Source: CAG-791 sp963591995 (lineage in GTDB: Bacteria; Bacillota; Clostridia; Lachnospirales; Lachnospiraceae). From it: DNA of 37,472 nt. Shown in pieces: positions 1 through 8,721 of this stretch (positions within the stretch are counted from its first letter, which is position 1; the number at the start of each line of letters is the position of its first letter). The stretch spans positions 1 through 37,472 of the forward strand of contig CAVAUJ010000018.1 of NCBI GenBank assembly GCA_963591995.1. Direction: 5' to 3'. Below the pieces are notes generated by a model. It saw only the letters and a list, made by a program, of their open reading frames with translations. It was not told the origin of the DNA and did no database searches. Both the position numbers and the translations under genes were made by a program.

Positions 1-811
1 CCTGCTGACGGCGATATTCCAAAGGACTCATTCCCACATAGTGATGAAATTTTTTATGGAAGTAATCTACGCTTCGGTAGCCGACCTGTGCGGCTACCTC
101 GTAGACCTTCCATTTTTCGTTTTTGAGGAGCTCCTTTGCGTGCTCGATCCGGCAATGATCTACGTAGGAGTTGAAGCTCTCTCCGACATTTTTCGTAAAG
201 ATCTTGCCCAGATAGGCGCTGCTGTACCCAAAGAGGGGGGCGATGACCTCGAGCTTTAGATTTTCCGGGTAATGGCTCTCAATATAGAGGAGGAGGTCAT
301 CGAGAATTGAATTCCGGGAAGAGTGAGGGGCGGCCTGCGAAATCTCCCTTGCGGGAAACTGGGGGGGTGAAAGACTCTCGTTTGCAGCGTCGGAATCCGC
401 CGGGAGCGAAAGCGCGGCGGTGCGGTACATCTGCTCCTGCTTCAGACGAAGGAGCACCTCCTTGAGCATCGGCTGCAGCTGCGGCAGATCCTCCGGAATG
501 GAAAGGCAGCCGCGGACACCGAGGGAGAGAAGCGGCTGCAGCGCGTGAAAGGAGGGCGCCCGGAACAGGAGAATGCACGCTCCCATAAAGCCGAGAATTC
601 TGGCTCTTCGCAGCACATCGGCCCCGGAAAGCCGCGGGAGCTCAATATCGAGCATGACAAGATCCGGCCGGAGCCGCAGGAGCTCGGCCAGAGCCGTTTC
701 ACCGTCGGAGCTTTGGCCGAGCAGCTGCACGGACAGCAAGGACCAGTCCGCACCGCTGCAGAGCCGGTCCATGATATGGGGATCTTTTTCCGCAATATAA
801 AGCGTAAACAA
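1..811 (-). CDS. AraC-type response regulator (YesN-like), 3' end cut by window edge
   Basis: Two-domain transcription regulator: N-terminal CheY-like receiver (about residues 1-125) and C-terminal AraC helix-turn-helix (about 170-270, running off the window at base 1). I start it at TTG 809-811 because no ATG lies in frame below an upstream stop and a GAGG motif sits 8 nt ahead. The expected phospho-acceptor Asp55 is present in LVMLDIELP. The acidic pocket is unusual (AEKD in place of the usual DDE-like triad), and the conserved Lys-Pro near the domain end is replaced by SIP, so normal phosphorylation is doubtful. The HTH half looks intact, with the family signature near YRSVDYFHKKFHHYVGMSP. 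In this family such proteins usually pair with a membrane histidine kinase and control sugar uptake genes; no kinase is in the window. It lies 107 nt downstream of the fucosidase on the same strand, so it may be co-transcribed with it and regulate it (inference). Confidence 0.85.
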   Translation of the reverse strand, partial: MFTLYIAEKDPHIMDRLCSGADWSLLSVQLLGQSSDGETALAELLRLRPDLVMLDIELPRLSGADVLRRARILGFMGACILLFRAPSFHALQPLLSLGVRGCLSIPEDLPQLQPMLKEVLLRLKQEQMYRTAALSLPADSDAANESLSPPQFPAREISQAAPHSSRNSILDDLLLYIESHYPENLKLEVIAPLFGYSSAYLGKIFTKNVGESFNSYVDHCRIEHAKELLKNEKWKVYEVAAQVGYRSVDYFHKKFHHYVGMSPLEYRRQQ

Positions 812-918
812 ATTCCGAACCTCAAATCCTGCGGCACCATCGGGCGGCTCCCGAAACCGCTATGCCTGCCCGTGAACTCGCTTTCCGGGATGCATGCCGC
901 GGCCGATGGGCAAACGCA

Positions 919-2409
919 TCAATCGGTGATGACCTTTATGACAACCGGGAATTCGCCGGAAACGGTCGTTGTTGCCAGGTGCAGACCGTCCTCGTCGATG
1001 CGGAAGGAAACCTTCTCCGGGAAGCCCAGAACCTGCACATCCCGGATGATGCCGTGGAAGGCCGGCTTGTTGGGATCCTTGCTCTTGGAAAGAGAGCGGA
1101 TGGTGACCTGACCGTCCGCCGGATAGCGAAGGCAGATCGCATAGATAGCCCCATGCCCTGCCGTGAAGCGGAAATCCTCGGAGGTGTATACCGGTGCCGA
1201 GGCATCGCTGAACTGTCCCTCGATTTCCCGGGTAGGGCCCTCCTCGGAATAGCGCCAGGGCTTGCTGTCGTAGATGGCTTCGCCGTTGACGGAAAGCCAG
1301 CTGCCGATGTCAGTGAGAATCTGTCGATCCCTGGGGGCAATGGTTCCGTCGGCCTTGGGGCCTACGTTCAGCAGGAGGTTGCCGTTCTTGCTGACGACGT
1401 CCGCAAGATAGCAGATGATCTCACAGCTGCTCTTATAGTCGAGGGTTTCGGTGTAGCACCAGGAATTCCGGGCAATGGCGGTATCCGTCTGCCAATGGTA
1501 CGGCTTGGCATCGGCGAATTTGCCGCGCTCGACATCCACAATGCCGGAGCCGAAGGCAAGGGCATCGTGTTTATAGCAGATGGCGGTCGGGAAGCCGTCC
1601 CGAAGGCCGATGTTGTAATAATAAGCGGCGATCATGCGCAGGTACGGCTTGTAGGCATTGTGCTGAATCCACCAGTCAAAATAGAGAACCCGCGGGTGGT
1701 AGCGGTCAACAATTTCGCAGGTGCGGCACACCCAGTCCATGAGAAACTCTTCACCGGGATCCGGCTTGGCAAAGATATCCTGCTGATCCGGCTGGATTTT
1801 CTCGGAGGGCCAGTAGAAATCTCCGCAGGAGAGCGGCTCCTTGATGTCACTGTCAAACTCCTTGCCGACCCCCATGAACCAGTGGTGCTCCGCACGGTGG
1901 CTGGAGGCGGCGAACACCATGCCCTTTTCCTCGACGGCGGCCTTTAATTCGCCGAGGATGTCCCGGTGGGGGCCCATTTCCACGGCATTGTAATGGGAGA
2001 GGAAGCTCTCATACATCTGGAAGCCGTCGTGATGCTCTGCGACCGGGACGACGTACCTGGCACCGGCATCGGCAAAGAGCGCCGCCCAGGCGTTCGGATC
2101 AAACTCCGTTGCCGTGAACATGGGAATGAAATCCTTATAGCCAAAGTCCTTTTGGGGGCCGTAGGTCTTCACATGATGCTCGAATTCGGGACTTCCCTGC
2201 ACATACATATTGCGGGAATACCACTCATTGCGGAAGGCCGGGACACTGAAGAGGCCCCAGTGAATGAAGATCCCGAATTTCGCCTTTTCGAACCAGGAGG
2301 GAACCTGAAAAGCCGAAAGAGAATCCCAGTCATCATGGTAGGGACCCTCTTCAATGACGCGGCGGATGTGCTGACAGTAGGTGGTTTTGTCCTTGAACGG
2401 GAAATCCAT
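919..2409 (-). CDS. GH29 alpha-L-fucosidase
   Basis: Predicted glycoside hydrolase family 29 enzyme of 496 aa that releases alpha-linked L-fucose from glycans. Family signatures are visible: KFGIFIHWG (residues 44-52), the substrate pocket AEHHDGF (124-130), and VLYFDWW around residues 241-247, where Asp245 is the expected nucleophile by position. A C-terminal beta-rich portion (about 390-496) matches the usual GH29 accessory domain. No signal peptide is seen, so it should act in the cytoplasm on imported oligosaccharides. The ATG at 2407-2409 is chosen over an ATG 19 codons upstream because GGAGAAGGAGC precedes it directly and the upstream extension is Arg-rich and unlike the family. The AraC-type regulator follows on the same strand. 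No fucose permease or fucose catabolic gene is seen nearby. The FDWW nucleophile motif differs from the better known FDGG form, so substrate linkage is uncertain. Confidence 0.93.
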   Translation of the reverse strand: MDFPFKDKTTYCQHIRRVIEEGPYHDDWDSLSAFQVPSWFEKAKFGIFIHWGLFSVPAFRNEWYSRNMYVQGSPEFEHHVKTYGPQKDFGYKDFIPMFTATEFDPNAWAALFADAGARYVVPVAEHHDGFQMYESFLSHYNAVEMGPHRDILGELKAAVEEKGMVFAASSHRAEHHWFMGVGKEFDSDIKEPLSCGDFYWPSEKIQPDQQDIFAKPDPGEEFLMDWVCRTCEIVDRYHPRVLYFDWWIQHNAYKPYLRMIAAYYYNIGLRDGFPTAICYKHDALAFGSGIVDVERGKFADAKPYHWQTDTAIARNSWCYTETLDYKSSCEIICYLADVVSKNGNLLLNVGPKADGTIAPRDRQILTDIGSWLSVNGEAIYDSKPWRYSEEGPTREIEGQFSDASAPVYTSEDFRFTAGHGAIYAICLRYPADGQVTIRSLSKSKDPNKPAFHGIIRDVQVLGFPEKVSFRIDEDGLHLATTTVSGEFPVVIKVITD

Positions 2410-2775
2410 GTTGCTCCTTCTCCTGCGACCGGCAGGGTGCTTTATTTCATCGCGCTGCCGGGCCATCGGGCGACCGCAGCTGCCCGCGTATGCGTCCCTG
2501 TGACACCGGTATCATCAGTATACCGCAGCGTTCGGCATTTTAGCCGCAATCTTAGCAAGCATTGACAAAAAAACATGGATTTGTGCATTGTCGGAGGGTT
2601 GAAGGCTGGGATATCATAAGCCTGTACATAGCTGTTAATCGTTTCACAAGCGCGGCTGTGCGGGCACCGTTTCGGATTCGGTATTTGCTGCATTCACGAT
2701 GGGGCCGGGCAGCTGCAACAGTCATGGGAGGCCGCCTTGTGCGGAGGATCTCATGCGATTTTAAGGAGACAGAAT
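2410..2775. other. Divergent intergenic region, fucosidase / phosphoketolase
   Basis: 366 bp without a credible gene. It must hold the promoters of the divergent fucosidase and phosphoketolase genes. A plus-strand promoter candidate is listed separately. On the minus strand a TATACT hexamer (2517-2522) could be the fucosidase -10, but I see no good -35 at 16-18 bp, so it is not called. A consensus TTGACA on the plus strand at 2562-2567 has no matching -10. No riboswitch or long hairpin was recognised. Confidence 0.5.
2588..2617 (+). promoter_or_regulatory. Possible sigma-70-type promoter for phosphoketolase
   Basis: TTGTCG (2588-2593) and TATCAT (2612-2617) are separated by 18 bp. They would give a 5' leader of roughly 150 nt before the phosphoketolase start. 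This is a consensus match only, and other start points in the region are possible. Confidence 0.35.
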
Positions 2776-5178
2776 ATGAGTGACACGAATCTCACCAACG
2801 CAGCAGCCTGCGAGGAGAAGGGACCGATCACCGAGGAGCTTCTCACCAGGATGAACGCTTACTGGCGTGCGGCCAATTACCTCTCGGCCTGCCAGCTGTA
2901 TCTGCTGGACAATCCGCTTTTGAAAAAGCCTCTGACGGCCGATATGGTGAAGAAGAAGATCGTAGGACATTGGGGAACGGTTCCCGGCCAGAATTTTGTT
3001 TTCGTTCATTTGAACCGCGCCATCAAGCGCTATGATCTGGACCTGATTCTGCTGTCCGGCCCCGGACACGGCGGCAACTTCTATATTGCAAACGATTATC
3101 TGGACGGCTCCTACAGCGAGATTTATCCGAACATTTCCGAGGATGAAGCCGGCATGCAGAAGCTCTTCAAGCAGTTCTCCTTCCCGGGCGGTGTTCCGTC
3201 CCACTGCGCACCGGAGACACCCGGCTCCATCAACGAGGGCGGTGAGCTGGGATATTCCATCGCGCACGGCTTCGGCGCTGTTTTTGACAATCCGGATCTG
3301 ATTGCCGCTGTCACGGTCGGCGACGGTGAGGCAGAGACCGGTCCGCTTGCAACCTCCTGGCAGAGCAACAAGTTCCTGAACCCTGTGACGGACGGTGCGG
3401 TACTGCCGATCCTGCATCTGAACGGCTACAAGATTGCCAATCCGACCATTTTCGCCCGGATGAGCCATGAGGAGATCACGGACTTCTTCCACGGCTGCGG
3501 CTGGGAGCCTTATTTCGTCGAGGGCGAGGAGCCGATGGAGATGCACCGCAAGATGGCAGAGGCCATGGACGCGGTCATCGAGAGGATCAAGGACATTCAG
3601 AAGAATGCCAGAGAGAACAACGACACGACACGACCGGTATGGCCGATGATCGTTCTGCGGACACCGAAGGGCTGGACCGGCCCCAAGGTTGTGGACGGCA
3701 ACCGCATTGAGGGCAATTTCCTGGCACATCAGGTGCCGATTATGATGGACAAGCCGGAGCATCTGCAGATGCTCTCCGACTGGCTGCACAGCTATAAGCC
3801 GGAGGAGCTCTTCACCGAGGACGGCAAGCTTCTTCCGGAGCTGAAGGCACTGGCACCGGTCGGCGATGCGAGAATCGGTGCGAATCCGCACGGCAACGGC
3901 GGAAAGCTGCTGCGTGATCTGCGCATGCCGGATTTCCGTGACTACGCGTTTGACATCGGCGAGGGACACGGCAGCAGAGACGGTCAGGATATGACCGAGG
4001 TCGGCAAGTTCGTCCGCGATGTGTTCAAGCTCAACGAGGAGTCCAAAAACTTCCGCATTTTCGGACCGGATGAGACCAATTCCAACCGTCTGAATGCGGT
4101 CTTCGAGGCAGAGAACAGAGACTGGAACGCGGAGCATCTGGATACGGACGATCACCTTTCGCCGTACGGCCGCGTCATGGATTCCATGCTCTCGGAGCAT
4201 ATGTGCGAGGGCTGGCTGGAAGGATACCTTCTGACCGGACGTCATGGGTTCTTTGCAACCTACGAGTCCTTTGCAAGAATCATCGATTCCATGGCCGCAC
4301 AGCACGCAAAGTGGCTGAAGGTCTGCAACCAGCTGCATTGGCGGGAAGAGATTGCCTCGCTCAATCTGATCATGTGCTCAACGGTATGGCAGCAGGATCA
4401 TAACGGCTTCACGCATCAGGATCCCGGCTTCCTGGATCACATTGCCAACAAAAAGGCAGATGTGGTGCGGATGTATCTGCCGCCGGATTCCAACTGCCTG
4501 CTGTCCACCATGGACCATTGCCTGCGTTCCAAGAATTATGTGAACGTCATCGTTGCGTCCAAGCATCCCCGTCCGCAGTGGCTGTCCATGCCGGAGGCGG
4601 TGAAGCATTGCACGCAGGGCATCGGCATTTGGGAGTGGGCTTCCAACGATCAGGGACAGGAGCCGGACATTGTATTCGCCTGCGCCGGTGAGACACCGAC
4701 ACTGGAGGCATTGGCAGCCGTCAGCATCCTGAATAAGGAGCTGCCGGATCTGAAGGTTCGCTTCATCAACGTTGTGGACCTGTTCAAGCTGCAGCCCTCG
4801 AGCGAGCACCCGCACGGACTGACGGACGAAGAGTACGATATGCTGTTCACGAAGGATAAGCCGGTGGTATTCAACTTCCACGGATATGCAGGTCTGGTGC
4901 ATGAGCTGACCTATCGTCGTCACAACAACCGCCTGATCCACGTGCGCGGCTATAAGGAGGAAGGCACGATCACCACACCGTTTGATGTGCGTGTGCAGAA
5001 CGATGTGGATCGCTTCCATCTGGTGCAGACAGCATTGCAGAACCTGCCGCAGCTGGGGAACAAGGGCGCCTATCTGTATCAGAAGATGAGCGACAAGCTG
5101 GTAGAGCACAAGCAGTACATTCACGAGTACGGCATGGATCTGCCGGAGGTTGCAGAATGGAAGTGGCAGGATCGCTGA
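2776..5178 (+). CDS. xfp: Xylulose-5-phosphate / fructose-6-phosphate phosphoketolase
   Basis: Thiamine-diphosphate enzyme that splits xylulose-5-P (and often fructose-6-P) with phosphate into acetyl-phosphate plus glyceraldehyde-3-P or erythrose-4-P, in the cytoplasm. The 800 aa length equals the family norm. Visible signatures: GHWGTVPGQNF (about 56-66), LLSGPGHGGNFY (about 95-106), the thiamine-diphosphate motif starting at Gly182 (GDGEAETGPLATSW), and the C-terminal phosphoketolase domain with HPRPQWLSM. The ATG at 2776 is used because TTAAGGAGAC lies 9 nt upstream; an earlier in-frame start gives 13 non-conserved residues. The gene stands alone, flanked by a divergent fucosidase and a strong terminator. 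The enzyme gives a pentose route to acetyl-phosphate and ATP that bypasses transketolase. Whether it prefers the C5 or C6 substrate cannot be told from sequence alone. Confidence 0.97.
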   Translation: MSDTNLTNAAACEEKGPITEELLTRMNAYWRAANYLSACQLYLLDNPLLKKPLTADMVKKKIVGHWGTVPGQNFVFVHLNRAIKRYDLDLILLSGPGHGGNFYIANDYLDGSYSEIYPNISEDEAGMQKLFKQFSFPGGVPSHCAPETPGSINEGGELGYSIAHGFGAVFDNPDLIAAVTVGDGEAETGPLATSWQSNKFLNPVTDGAVLPILHLNGYKIANPTIFARMSHEEITDFFHGCGWEPYFVEGEEPMEMHRKMAEAMDAVIERIKDIQKNARENNDTTRPVWPMIVLRTPKGWTGPKVVDGNRIEGNFLAHQVPIMMDKPEHLQMLSDWLHSYKPEELFTEDGKLLPELKALAPVGDARIGANPHGNGGKLLRDLRMPDFRDYAFDIGEGHGSRDGQDMTEVGKFVRDVFKLNEESKNFRIFGPDETNSNRLNAVFEAENRDWNAEHLDTDDHLSPYGRVMDSMLSEHMCEGWLEGYLLTGRHGFFATYESFARIIDSMAAQHAKWLKVCNQLHWREEIASLNLIMCSTVWQQDHNGFTHQDPGFLDHIANKKADVVRMYLPPDSNCLLSTMDHCLRSKNYVNVIVASKHPRPQWLSMPEAVKHCTQGIGIWEWASNDQGQEPDIVFACAGETPTLEALAAVSILNKELPDLKVRFINVVDLFKLQPSSEHPHGLTDEEYDMLFTKDKPVVFNFHGYAGLVHELTYRRHNNRLIHVRGYKEEGTITTPFDVRVQNDVDRFHLVQTALQNLPQLGNKGAYLYQKMSDKLVEHKQYIHEYGMDLPEVAEWKWQDR

Positions 5179-5263
5179 TCCGCGAAATGCTGCTGTGAAG
5201 GCACGGTCTGCGGAACGCTGCGCCGTGCGAGAGAACGGATCCTTGGTATTCATGAACAGGAAA

Positions 5264-5294
5264 GGAGCATCGGGAAACCGATGCTCCTTTTTTT
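5264..5294 (+). terminator. Rho-independent terminator after phosphoketolase
   Basis: A 10-bp perfect stem (GGAGCATCGG / CCGATGCTCC) closed by a GAAA tetraloop is followed by seven T. The reverse strand of the hairpin could also help stop the convergent lysR transcript. Its core is nearly identical to the terminator at 12554-12581. Confidence 0.93.
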
Positions 5295-5392
5295 GTGTTC
5301 CGGCGCGGCCGCGACGCGGGATTTTTAAATTTTATGAATTTGATAGACGGCATCTATAACATAAAAAACAGACCGGTGATTTTTGGGCAGTT

Positions 5393-6292
5393 TTACCGCG
5401 CTGCATCCCGCTGTTCTGCCGTCCGGTCCAGAACGAACCGGCTGAATTTCCGGACGGCCGGTGACGGGAGGGCCTTTTCATCGCTGATCATGTAGAAGTA
5501 ACGCTCCCAGGTCGGATGAACAATGGGGAGGATCTTAACATTCAGTCGGAACAGCATTTCCATGTAGGGTACGATGGCGATGCCGAAGCCCTGTGCTACC
5601 AGACCGGCTACCACCTGATCCTCCTCGGTTTCATAGGCTATGTTGGGTACGGCGTCAATCTTGGCGTAGAGTCTCATGACAACGTCGCGCAGACCGGACC
5701 CTTTGGTGAAGCTGACCTGAGGGTAGGGCAGCGTTTCGGTGAGATCGATCATCTGCCTGGAAGCGAGCGGATGTCCCTTCGGAACGATCAGCACCAGATC
5801 CTGTTTGTTGACCGGAATGCTGGAAAAGCCCCATTCATCGGAGGGGCGTGAGGCAAAGACCAGATCGTATTGACGGTCGGCCAGGCCGCTTAAGAGCTCG
5901 CCGGTAACGCCGGTATGGAAGGTGAAGCGTATGTTCTTCCCGGGCTGCAGCCGGAGAAATTCAGCGGTCAGGGAGGGGACGAAATCGACTCCGAGCGTTC
6001 GCAGAAGGCCAAGGCGGATGATGCCCTCGCCGCGTCCGATGCTCTGCATCAGGTCAACGCCCTCATCGATGGTGCAAAGGGCCTTCCGGGCATATTCCAG
6101 AAACTGCTCACCGTTATGGGTGAGCCGGACATTTCTTCCCTGCTTCTCGAAAAGAGGCAGTCCCAGTTCCGATTCAAGCTGGCGGATGGCATGGCTCAGC
6201 GTCGGCTGCGTGATGCACAGTGCCTCGGCAGCCCGGGTATAATGCTGGGTCGCGGCCAGCTCGACAAAATAACGCAAATGCAGAAGATTCAT
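5393..6292 (-). CDS. LysR-family transcriptional regulator
   Basis: 299 aa LysR-type regulator. The N-terminal winged HTH (about 1-60) shows the classic pattern MNLLHLRYFVELA followed by TRAAEALCITQPTLSHAI. The remainder (about 88-295) is the two-lobed effector-binding domain. The ATG at 6290-6292 is preceded by GAGGAGGACGTT. It is divergently transcribed from the YdiB-type dehydrogenase at 6557, the usual arrangement for a LysR protein controlling its neighbour. The 264-bp gap between them holds a 17-bp palindrome that is a plausible operator. I infer that it senses a hydroaromatic acid such as quinate, shikimate or a dehydro derivative and activates the 6557-12531 cluster. The family alone does not give the effector. 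Confidence 0.94.
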   Translation of the reverse strand: MNLLHLRYFVELAATQHYTRAAEALCITQPTLSHAIRQLESELGLPLFEKQGRNVRLTHNGEQFLEYARKALCTIDEGVDLMQSIGRGEGIIRLGLLRTLGVDFVPSLTAEFLRLQPGKNIRFTFHTGVTGELLSGLADRQYDLVFASRPSDEWGFSSIPVNKQDLVLIVPKGHPLASRQMIDLTETLPYPQVSFTKGSGLRDVVMRLYAKIDAVPNIAYETEEDQVVAGLVAQGFGIAIVPYMEMLFRLNVKILPIVHPTWERYFYMISDEKALPSPAVRKFSRFVLDRTAEQRDAAR

Positions 6293-6446
6293 AACGTCCT
6301 CCTCTCGGATTCTCCGGAAACACCGCCATATCTGCCGGCGAACCCGCCGTCACAAATAAAAATCAGGGCAGCTGTTCCGTAAATATAAAAGAATCCATTG
6401 AATCTGTCTATGGATTTTAAGGAAATTGTTTATTTGTTTGAATGAG

Positions 6447-6463
6447 AAATGTACGTTACATTT
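6447..6463. promoter_or_regulatory. 17-bp palindrome, candidate LysR operator
   Basis: AAATGTA-CGT-TACATTT is a perfect 7-bp inverted repeat around a 3-bp centre in the lysR/ydiB-like intergenic region (6293-6556). On the minus strand a consensus TTGACA (6468-6473) lies just upstream, with a weak ATTTCT 17 bp on (6445-6450). The palindrome would therefore sit between the -35 and -10 of lysR, fitting autoregulation. The plus-strand promoter is not clear: TTGAAT at 6438-6443 has no good -10. The palindrome is seen directly; its role is inferred. Confidence 0.5.
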
Positions 6464-6556
6464 TGATTGTCAAAAAAATAACACGTTCCGCGGGAACGGC
6501 CTGCCGCGTCCGAAAGGATCTGCGGGTTGCATCCGTGAGTCAAAGGAATCAGCGCA

Positions 6557-7456
6557 ATGAAGATAACAGGGAAAACAAGACTATTGGGATTGATCGGTTC
6601 ACCGGTGGCGCACTCCAAATCACCGGAGATGTACAACTACTGCTTTGAAAAATTCGGCCTGGACTATGCCTACCTTGCCTTTGACGTTCCGATCGAGAAG
6701 ACAAAGGATGCCGTCGAGGCGCTTCGTACGGTCGGCTTTCGCGGTGCGAATGTCACGATGCCGTGCAAAAGAGAGGTACTCCGGTATATGGATGAGCTTT
6801 CACCGGCGGCCGAAGCCATCGGTGCGGTCAACACCATCGTGAACGAGGGAGGAAGGCTGATCGGCCACAACACCGACGGTATGGGATATACGAGAAATCT
6901 GGAGCGGAGCGGTGTCCGCGTGAAGGGAAAGAAAATCGTATTGCTGGGCGGCGGCGGTGCCGCCTCTGCGATTGCCGCGCAGGCGGCACTGGAGGGCGCG
7001 GCCGAAATCAGCATTTTCAATCTCCGGGATGCCTTCTGGGACAGCCTTGCAGCGACGGTAGATCGAATTGCCAAAGCCGTTCCGGGTTGTGCGTTCACAC
7101 TGTATGACCTGGCGGACAAGGCTCTTTTGAAGGAAAAGATCGACGAGGCGGACATCCTCTCGAATGCCACAAGGGTCGGCATGGCGCCGCAGGAGGAGGC
7201 AACCCTGATCGAGGACCCGAGCTGGTTCCGAAAGGATCTGGTGGTAACGGATGCTGTCTATGCGCCGCCGCAGACCAGACTCCTCAAGGATGCGGAGGCG
7301 GCCGGGTGCATCGTATGCAACGGGCTTGGAATGCTCCTCTGTCAGGGGGCAGAGGCGTTTCACCTTTATACCGGGGAGCAGATGCCGACGGATGAGATCC
7401 GGGAGCTGCTGTACACCGCCAAAACGGAAGGGGATCGAGATGAAACAGAAAAATGA
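6557..7456 (+). CDS. YdiB-type quinate/shikimate dehydrogenase, copy 1
   Basis: 299 aa member of the shikimate dehydrogenase family, which interconverts shikimate/3-dehydroshikimate or quinate/3-dehydroquinate. Substrate and catalytic residues are all present: SPVAHSKSP (15-23), Lys71 in NVTMPCK, Asp107 in HNTDG, and MLLCQGAEAF near the C-terminus with the substrate-binding Gln. The nucleotide loop is GGGGAASA (131-138). After the second strand the AroE-type NRT motif (NADP) is missing; instead NLRDAF (155-160) carries an Asp, as in the E. coli NAD-using YdiB. I therefore predict NAD preference and a catabolic rather than biosynthetic role. It is the first gene of the LysR-linked cluster, is clearly paralogous to the gene at 9670, and its end overlaps the transporter start by 17 nt. 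MLLCQG has Cys where the two other paralogues here have Trp. AAAGGA lies 8-10 nt before the ATG. Confidence 0.92.
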   Translation: MKITGKTRLLGLIGSPVAHSKSPEMYNYCFEKFGLDYAYLAFDVPIEKTKDAVEALRTVGFRGANVTMPCKREVLRYMDELSPAAEAIGAVNTIVNEGGRLIGHNTDGMGYTRNLERSGVRVKGKKIVLLGGGGAASAIAAQAALEGAAEISIFNLRDAFWDSLAATVDRIAKAVPGCAFTLYDLADKALLKEKIDEADILSNATRVGMAPQEEATLIEDPSWFRKDLVVTDAVYAPPQTRLLKDAEAAGCIVCNGLGMLLCQGAEAFHLYTGEQMPTDEIRELLYTAKTEGDRDETEK

Positions 7457-8648
7457 ATCTGCCAGGTATTATCCCACGGCCTTTGCCCTGTACATGACCT
7501 ATTTTGTACTGGGGGTTGCGGCAACGATTCTGGGACAGTATAAGCAGGAGCTGGCATCGCTCTGGGGAGCGGCAGAGCTGGCGGACGGAAGCTTTGATGT
7601 TTCGGAGGTGGTTGCGGTTATCGCAGCGATCGGCCTTGGACGTCTCGTCGCCTTTCCGGTGGCCGGGCCGCTCTCCGACCGTTTCGGAAGGCGCATTTCC
7701 GGGCTGATCGGCTGTGCACTGTATGCGGTATTCTTCCTCGGGATTCCGTTTGCTCCGAACATGTATGTCGGCTATGTGCTGGCGATTGTCAGCGGGATGG
7801 CCAATTCCTTTCTTGATACCAGCATTACACCGTCCTGCATGGAAATATTCAAGGAAAAGGGGACGATCGCCAATATCTTTACAAAGCTGTCGATTTCAAT
7901 CGCGCAGTTCCTCCTGCCGTTTGCGATCCGGTTTGTATCCGGCCATGCGCTGCCCTTTTCCTCCATATTCATGGTGTGTGCAGGCATTATCATCATCACC
8001 GGCATCTTTCTTGCATTTCTTCCGTTCCCGGAGTTTACACCGGCCCATAAAAATGGCCCGAAGGAAAAGATGCATTTCACGCCGGCCTCGATTGTGCTCA
8101 TCGTTCTGGGCTTTACGAGCTCATCCACCTTCATGCTGTGGATGAACTGCAATCAGGAGCTGGGGAAGCTGTATGGCCTTGCCGAGCCCAGTCAGATTCA
8201 GTCCTTTTATTCGGTCGGCATTGTGATCGCTCTGTTTGTGAGCGCCGCCCTTCTTAAAAAGGGAGTCAAGCCGGAGAAGATTCTGGTCGGCTATCCCGCG
8301 ATGGCGCTCCTTACACTGATCGTGCTCTATTTTGTCAGAACGCCGTGGATGTGCCTTGCCGGCGGTTTCCTGGTCGGCTTTTTTGCAGCCGGCGGTGTGC
8401 TGCAGCTGGTGACGGCGGTAGCCAATGAAATGTTCCCGCGGCATCGCGGGGTGATCACATCGATCGTTATGATCGCATCGAGTGTTGCCAATTACGTTGT
8501 GGTCAGCATTGCCGGTGTGATCACAAAGCTCGGCGGCACCGAGGGCCCGCGGTATATTGTTCTCTTCAATATCGTCATGACCCTCATCGGCGTATTGCTG
8601 GCTCTTTATCTTAATCGCTGCATCCGTAAAGGGGTTCAGGAAGATTGA
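7440..8648 (+). CDS. MFS transporter, YdiM/YdiN-like
   Basis: 402 aa major facilitator with about 12 hydrophobic segments and the MFS loop-2/3 motif GPLSDRFGRR (about residues 77-86). The opening YYPTAFALYMTYFV, the GLGRLVAFPVAGPLSDRFGRR region and GMANSFLDTSITPSCME resemble E. coli YdiM/YdiN, whose genes lie beside ydiB. The ATG at 7440 follows GAAGGGGATCGAG and overlaps the upstream dehydrogenase, which argues for translational coupling. By context it should carry the substrate or product of the neighbouring dehydrogenases (quinate, shikimate or a reduced derivative) across the membrane; the direction is unknown. A longer open frame runs upstream to 7251, but it lies inside the dehydrogenase in another frame and is basic nonsense. 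Specificity is inference from gene order. Confidence 0.93.
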   Translation: MKQKNESARYYPTAFALYMTYFVLGVAATILGQYKQELASLWGAAELADGSFDVSEVVAVIAAIGLGRLVAFPVAGPLSDRFGRRISGLIGCALYAVFFLGIPFAPNMYVGYVLAIVSGMANSFLDTSITPSCMEIFKEKGTIANIFTKLSISIAQFLLPFAIRFVSGHALPFSSIFMVCAGIIIITGIFLAFLPFPEFTPAHKNGPKEKMHFTPASIVLIVLGFTSSSTFMLWMNCNQELGKLYGLAEPSQIQSFYSVGIVIALFVSAALLKKGVKPEKILVGYPAMALLTLIVLYFVRTPWMCLAGGFLVGFFAAGGVLQLVTAVANEMFPRHRGVITSIVMIASSVANYVVVSIAGVITKLGGTEGPRYIVLFNIVMTLIGVLLALYLNRCIRKGVQED

Positions 8649-8721
8649 GAAGACGAAGAATAAGAGGATTAAGAAGAACAACAAACAAATCGGTTGGTAA
8701 ATCATTAAGGAGGAAACGAAA

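Noticed and set aside
862..1947. 361-codon plus-strand open frame over the fucosidase
   Set aside because: It is an antisense shadow: the minus-strand frame carries full GH29 motifs, while this one has no recognisable domain.
2562..2567. Consensus TTGACA on the plus strand as phosphoketolase -35
   Set aside because: No acceptable -10 lies 15-19 bp downstream (GCATTG at 17 bp).
2761..4338. 525-codon minus-strand frame over phosphoketolase
   Set aside because: The plus strand encodes a full-length, well-conserved phosphoketolase; the antisense frame is a GC-rich codon-bias artefact.
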